NCBI GenBank assembly: GCA_910584205.1 | Contig: CAJUAA010000016.1 | Coordinates: forward strand, 1 to 64,000 | Direction: 5' to 3' | Length of the DNA stretch: 64,000 bases | Source: an uncultured Lachnospiraceae bacterium | GTDB lineage: Bacteria > Bacillota > Clostridia > Lachnospirales > Lachnospiraceae | Shown here: piece by piece, positions 60,438 through 64,000 of the stretch | How the letters are laid out: every line of letters begins with the position of its first letter | Numbering within the stretch: the first letter of the stretch is position 1 | Translations under genes and position numbers: made by a program | Notes under the pieces: generated by a model | The model's input: the letters and a program-made list of their open reading frames with translations, nothing else | The model's database searches: none | Told to the model about the DNA's origin: nothing

Positions 60438-60638
60438 TCACCCAATCCCATTTATGACAATCAATTCTGTCAATGTCGCAAAAAGGCAAATTGCTTCCAA
60501 CTTCTTGTCTTCGTATTTCTTACTGACATCAATCGACATACCCTCCTGCTTATAATAGGAACGCAGCATTTCCACAAGAAGAAAAAGCTGCCCTGCCTCA
60601 TTCTCTCCTTTTTCCTTATGAAATTGTTTAACTGCCAT
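60438..60638 (-). CDS. Small hypothetical protein upstream of rhuM
   Basis: 66 residues from ATG 60638 (AGGAGATTG upstream). Mostly helical: QLFLLVEMLRSYYKQEGM and KLEAICLFATLTELIVING. No family is recognised. Its stop lies at the rhuM start, so the two are probably co-translated and may form a pair. Confidence 0.55.
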   Translation of the reverse strand: MAVKQFHKEKGENEAGQLFLLVEMLRSYYKQEGMSIDVSKKYEDKKLEAICLFATLTELIVINGIG

Positions 60639-60667
60639 TTTCAATCTCCTGGCAAAATCAAAGAAAT

Positions 60668-61195
60668 TCAGCTTACCATCATTTTCGTTCTTGCTCCCAT
60701 TCCCTGCCTGTTTGTGAAATTTTTTTCTAAAACCTCCGTTCCTGTCAAAACAGCGTTAATCTCATAATAGCCAATGAACCCATACAAATCCTGAATAAAT
60801 CCACCCCAATCAATTCTTTCCAAATCCATATCCATTTGGTTGTGCAAAGCCTCAAACAATGCCCACGGATCGTTATTCCTCTGAGGATATTGAGTTTGAA
60901 ACAGATAATTGATCCAGCCGATATATGTCTGCGAAGTTACGACGTCTCCATTTACCATCGCCACAGTCGGTCCATCTATATACAAACTCTCCAAAACATA
61001 TGCTGCAACAACAACCCTGTGAAACTCCCGCCATCCAATCTTTTCGCTCCACACATATCCCCCTTTCGAACTAAACCCCGCATTTTCCCAACAATCGTCT
61101 TCAAAATAATTATAATAAAAATCCATACCATAATCATGCATGGAAGCTTTTTTAATTGTCACCGCCTTTTTCCCGCACAATCGTACCTGTTCCAT
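60668..61195 (-). CDS. Hypothetical protein
   Basis: 175 residues from ATG 61195 (GGTGGA nine bases upstream); the frame also has ATGs at 61213, 61204 and 61201. The sequence is rich in aromatic residues (YGMDFYYNYFEDDCWENAGF, WREFHRVVVAAYVLES). No membrane segment. I do not recognise the family. It is part of the minus-strand accessory cluster with the small protein and rhuM downstream and the AbiEi-like gene upstream. Confidence 0.6.
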   Translation of the reverse strand: MEQVRLCGKKAVTIKKASMHDYGMDFYYNYFEDDCWENAGFSSKGGYVWSEKIGWREFHRVVVAAYVLESLYIDGPTVAMVNGDVVTSQTYIGWINYLFQTQYPQRNNDPWALFEALHNQMDMDLERIDWGGFIQDLYGFIGYYEINAVLTGTEVLEKNFTNRQGMGARTKMMVS

Positions 61196-61309
61196 TTCCA
61201 TCATTCCACCCATTTGAAACAATTTTTCGATGCGGACTTTGAATTCTTTCTTTTTTCATCCGGTATCCCCGCTCCTGCCTTATGAAACAACGTTGCAAAT
61301 GTTCCCATG

Positions 61310-61900
61310 TCAGTTTTCTCCCCGCATAATATTCTTAATATTGTCTTTAAGCAGCTTGTCATATCCTGATATCCGCTCATATTGTTCCGTTTGCACTTTC
61401 ATACAATCGAAAACTTCTATCACGGACTCATCTTTTAAACGCACCATATCACAAATACTTCGTTCAATATTATAAATATTGTATTTTCCAAATTTCGTTT
61501 CTATCTTCTTTATTCCATACGGAAAATGACTGCTCGAAAAATAGTGTCTTTCTATCGGAAACTTCATTTTTATCACGCTGCGGTCTGTACGCTCCGTTGC
61601 AACTGCTAAAACATCCGGTTCTGATTCGATAAGTCCTTGATAATAGCATGCACTTTTCATAGCTATCACTGCCCGGGGAGCACTTAAGCACACTTCAATA
61701 CATTTATAATCATCCGGCTTTTTATGCCCGCATTGCAGCATCCAGTAACAACCATGACATATTTTCTCAAGATAATTCTCTTCTGTCAAAACTGCTATCT
61801 GACGATTAGAAAATCCTTCATCCAGCAGTTCCCTTGTGCTAATATATCCGCTGTACCTTCTATATAAACATTCCAGCCTGTAATAAGTCGTAATTCTCAT
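61310..61900 (-). CDS. AbiEi-like antitoxin / winged-helix regulator
   Basis: 196 residues. An N-terminal winged-helix segment (YISTRELLDEGFSNRQIAVL, LEKICHGCYWM) followed by SAPRAVIAMKSACYYQGLI and IYNIERSICDMVRLKD matches the AbiEi antitoxin of type IV toxin-antitoxin systems. The usual partner, an AbiEii nucleotidyltransferase, is not seen next to it: the downstream gap of 114 bases has only a 34-codon frame. It starts ten bases after the broken gene at 61911-62225. It may act as a solitary regulator or as the remains of a defence pair. Confidence 0.7.
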   Translation of the reverse strand: MRITTYYRLECLYRRYSGYISTRELLDEGFSNRQIAVLTEENYLEKICHGCYWMLQCGHKKPDDYKCIEVCLSAPRAVIAMKSACYYQGLIESEPDVLAVATERTDRSVIKMKFPIERHYFSSSHFPYGIKKIETKFGKYNIYNIERSICDMVRLKDESVIEVFDCMKVQTEQYERISGYDKLLKDNIKNIMRGEN

Positions 61901-61910
61901 GATACTTTCT

Positions 61911-62225
61911 TTAATCTTCCTCTAATTCTGTTTCTTCCAATTCAATTAGAGCCTTCGGCAGCCACTCTCTGTGTATTTCCCCAAGGTTTTTGAATTTTGA
62001 CTCTGCCTGATCATCTAAATTCATTTCTGTAATAACAACATCCGCATATTCCATGCTTATATCGTCTTTATGAAACCATTCTTTATCACCGGTAGGATAA
62101 TTGAAAAACCTGTGTTGTCCATATATAAAACCATTATCCTTAAGTCATTCCTGTGCTAAATACACAGAAGAAAAAAGTCTGACTTCCTCATCAACAGGCT
62201 CCATTGTTAAGATTCCTATCTTCAT
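61911..62225 (-). pseudogene. Small gene with an in-frame TGA
   Basis: From ATG 62225 the frame reads MKIGILTMEPVDEEVRLFSS, reaches TGA at 62145-62147 after 26 codons, then continues in the same frame (KDNGFIYGQHRFFNYP, DISMEYADVVITEMNLDD, EWLPKALIELEE) to TAA at 61911-61913. The context QE-stop-LKDNG suggests a Trp (TGG) to TGA change. The AbiEi-like gene follows after ten bases, so they formed a unit. I do not recognise the family; 104 codons in total. Confidence 0.6.
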
Positions 62226-62569
62226 TCTGCTCAACTCTACATAGTAATACTTCACTGATTTTCTCCGCTGCATTCACCGGATTCGCATTTTTTATTACAC
62301 ATAATAGCATTTTTTGTTACGCATGTCAACAAACCATTTCACTACCCCGGTAGGCTGTCCCTCACACACAGCGCCCCGTACCCCGCGTATGTCAAGTTAA
62401 TGTCACAAACTTTTTTCACTTTTCCCACGCGAAAATTGCTAAAACCCGCATAACTTCGTGGGGCGTATGGTTCGCTAATGCTAAGTTGGGACAAAATTGA
62501 CAGTGGATTAGTGTCAAGTTGAAGCATCCGAAATCACCACCACTATTTCTCCAAAATCTCCATTATTTC
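62226..62569. other. Gene-free stretch with short repeats
   Basis: No convincing gene. TGTCAAGTT occurs at 62390-62398 and 62512-62520 with an inverted TTGACA at 62497-62502, which could be the remains of an insertion-sequence end. A 61-codon frame at 62342-62527 has no ribosome site and no recognisable features. Confidence 0.4.
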
Positions 62570-64000
62570 TTAATCTTCTGTGACAACATCGCCGTCATCC
62601 ATCAATGATAATTGAAAATATTTCACGTCAGAATGCCCTATTTTGCCAGAATATTTTATCAAATAAAATTCCAGAATATCTTTAAGGTCATTTGGCCAAG
62701 GTGTATTTCTTAGTTCTGCTATATTAAGAGATGCCAATTCCATTAAATGCTTTTTCTGATCATTGTTTAGTTTGCAATATAGAGTCTTCCATTTTGTCGT
62801 TGTACCATTCTCTTCAAAATATGAACGGAACATAATCAGTGTCCGGGGCATCGCTAATAGTTCAAAATATTCATCCAGATTATTACCAAATGCCTTATAA
62901 AAAAAACTGGACCCAGCTGCCACAACGCCCTTTGTCACCTGCAGAATCGCAGAAATTGCACGGACTGATTTCTTGCACCAATTAATGCCGATATAAGTGC
63001 GATCTGTTTCGCTGATCGGAGAATATTTCATCGGGAATGAAAAAATCTGAATACCCAATTCCTTATTCAATTCAATGTTGATACGTAAACGTTCATACAA
63101 ATCTTCCGGCTTATCCTTGTAATTGAACAGAATGTAATTGGAAATTTCTTTGATACCATGACGATATGCAGTACGTACCGCCTGACAATATACATCCTTT
63201 AAATGAATATCATCAAACGCAATACGCAAAGGACGAACCGCAAGCCGAGCAAGCTGTTCCATAGTTTCGTCATTGATCTTTCTTGCGTCGACACCTTGAT
63301 TAAAGTCCAAGTAACGTGCTTTTTTTGCTTTGTTACGATACTTCTCAATGATCGGAGACAATTCTTTATCATGATCCAGCATATATTGTGCATAGTCAAC
63401 AGCGTCCTCTGCCCCAATGACAATTTGAAGGAATGTTTCTAACATTTCAGCGGATTTAATACGTTTTTTAAAACCATCCAAATATGTAGCCATCTTCTTA
63501 TTGAGAAAATCTGCTCGGTCTCCATTACGATAACGCATTATGACAATATTGTATGCACCAGGATCTACATACTTTGCCCCCCGACCAAATCCCGCTTTAC
63601 ACAAATCATCAACAAGAGACTTCAAATCTGCAGTATTCAGAATATTATTATCCAAAAGTAGAAGGTGCTGCTTAGGACCGTATTTTTCGTCAATAGTCCT
63701 AATCTGATCAACAATGCTGTTTGTCACATGAAAATGTGGCTCCAAAATAGGTACCGCACAAAAAGAACAATGGTTCGGACATCCTCTGGTAGTATAAGCA
63801 AAATAATTATCGCCGGCAGGGTACTTATAATCAATCTGTTCCAGAATATCATAATCCAGCGGCAATTCGTCCACATTGATATCGTTACTATCACCAACCA
63901 CCGAAGTGTCAGTGAACAACCCAGTCAAAATATGAAAACGATCAATTCCTGTTGCTTCTACGATTTTCTCCGGCATAAGCGATGCCATAATGCCACCAAC
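62570..64000 (-). CDS. Cobalamin-binding-type radical SAM protein, incomplete at the window edge
   Basis: At least 477 residues; the frame stays open to the window end (VGGIMASLMPEKI just past the first Met at 63988), so the N-terminus is missing. YFAYTTRGCPNHCSFCAVP holds the CxxxCxxC motif for the radical SAM 4Fe-4S cluster, LLLDNNIL and FNQGVDARKINDE follow as in B12-type radical SAM enzymes. The GGIMAS(L)MPE end of a B12-binding domain fits the missing N-terminal part. The reaction is unknown. AT-rich like the rest of this accessory stretch. Confidence 0.82.
   Translation of the reverse strand, partial: VGGIMASLMPEKIVEATGIDRFHILTGLFTDTSVVGDSNDINVDELPLDYDILEQIDYKYPAGDNYFAYTTRGCPNHCSFCAVPILEPHFHVTNSIVDQIRTIDEKYGPKQHLLLLDNNILNTADLKSLVDDLCKAGFGRGAKYVDPGAYNIVIMRYRNGDRADFLNKKMATYLDGFKKRIKSAEMLETFLQIVIGAEDAVDYAQYMLDHDKELSPIIEKYRNKAKKARYLDFNQGVDARKINDETMEQLARLAVRPLRIAFDDIHLKDVYCQAVRTAYRHGIKEISNYILFNYKDKPEDLYERLRINIELNKELGIQIFSFPMKYSPISETDRTYIGINWCKKSVRAISAILQVTKGVVAAGSSFFYKAFGNNLDEYFELLAMPRTLIMFRSYFEENGTTTKWKTLYCKLNNDQKKHLMELASLNIAELRNTPWPNDLKDILEFYLIKYSGKIGHSDVKYFQLSLMDDGDVVTED

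Noticed and set aside
62342..62527. 61-codon minus-strand frame
   Set aside because: No ribosome site and no recognisable features; treated as intergenic.

Overview
The window looks like a chromosomal segment of a spore-forming, anaerobic, low-to-medium GC Firmicute, most likely a gut Clostridium of the Lachnospiraceae type. The support is a spoVAE gene, a tyrosyl-tRNA T-box leader, a queT gene with a preQ1-type leader, a VanW protein, DUF4234/DUF2752 neighbours, strong TTGACA/TATAAT promoters and AGGAGG ribosome binding sites. About 55 protein genes, one tRNA-Glu, several cis-acting RNAs and a few broken genes can be supported. No rRNA, CRISPR array, intact prophage or complete insertion sequence is visible.

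Layout. 1-5.2 kb: an exopolysaccharide block on the minus strand (GT4 glycosyltransferase, UDP-glucose dehydrogenase, GT14 glycosyltransferase, and a nucleotidyltransferase/kinase gene split by a one-base frameshift). 5.4-9.6 kb: a compact minus-strand set of unknown function (LytTR regulator, two-helix membrane protein, phosphoribosyltransferase-fold protein, helical protein), facing a divergent second LytTR gene. 10-25.7 kb: mostly housekeeping genes (tyrS with T-box, dipeptidase, glutamine amidotransferase, shikimate kinase, aldo/keto reductase, patatin, polysaccharide deacetylase, RlmCD-type methylase, PcrA helicase, orphan substrate-binding protein, nitronate monooxygenase/FabK-like enzyme with a palindromic operator). 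25.7-45 kb: ABC-F ATPase, a TPR/tandem-repeat/AAA protein, DegV, tRNA-Glu, spoVAE, queT, PAP2, a galactofuranose-type pair (Glf and GT2), MutY, SfsA, HAD hydrolase, amidohydrolase, and several envelope proteins (M23 peptidase, amidase, VanW).

45-51.5 kb: an AT-rich HNH endonuclease gene lies next to a five-gene operon (CooC-like P-loop ATPase, MoxR AAA+ ATPase, VWA protein, zinc ribbon, DUF3786 protein) that runs divergently from a TetR regulator across overlapping promoters. This looks like a metalloenzyme-maturation module without its client enzyme. 51.6-57.4 kb: a beta-glucoside unit (GH1 enzyme and a PTS protein with the order IIA-IIB-IIC), with a divergent AraC regulator and an M20 peptidase. 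57.4-64 kb: an AT-rich accessory stretch with a GNAT acetyltransferase, half-size EamA protein, truncated RhuM, AbiEi-like antitoxin, a nonsense-mutated gene and a radical SAM gene that runs off the window.

The strongest candidates for undescribed biology are the CooC/MoxR/VWA/DUF3786 operon, the LytTR/membrane/PRTase/helical-protein operon, the TPR-AAA protein with six 'KTIELPELGLE' repeats, and two structured RNA leaders (near 18.8 kb and 42.1 kb). All functions are inferred from sequence motifs read by eye; no database search was run.
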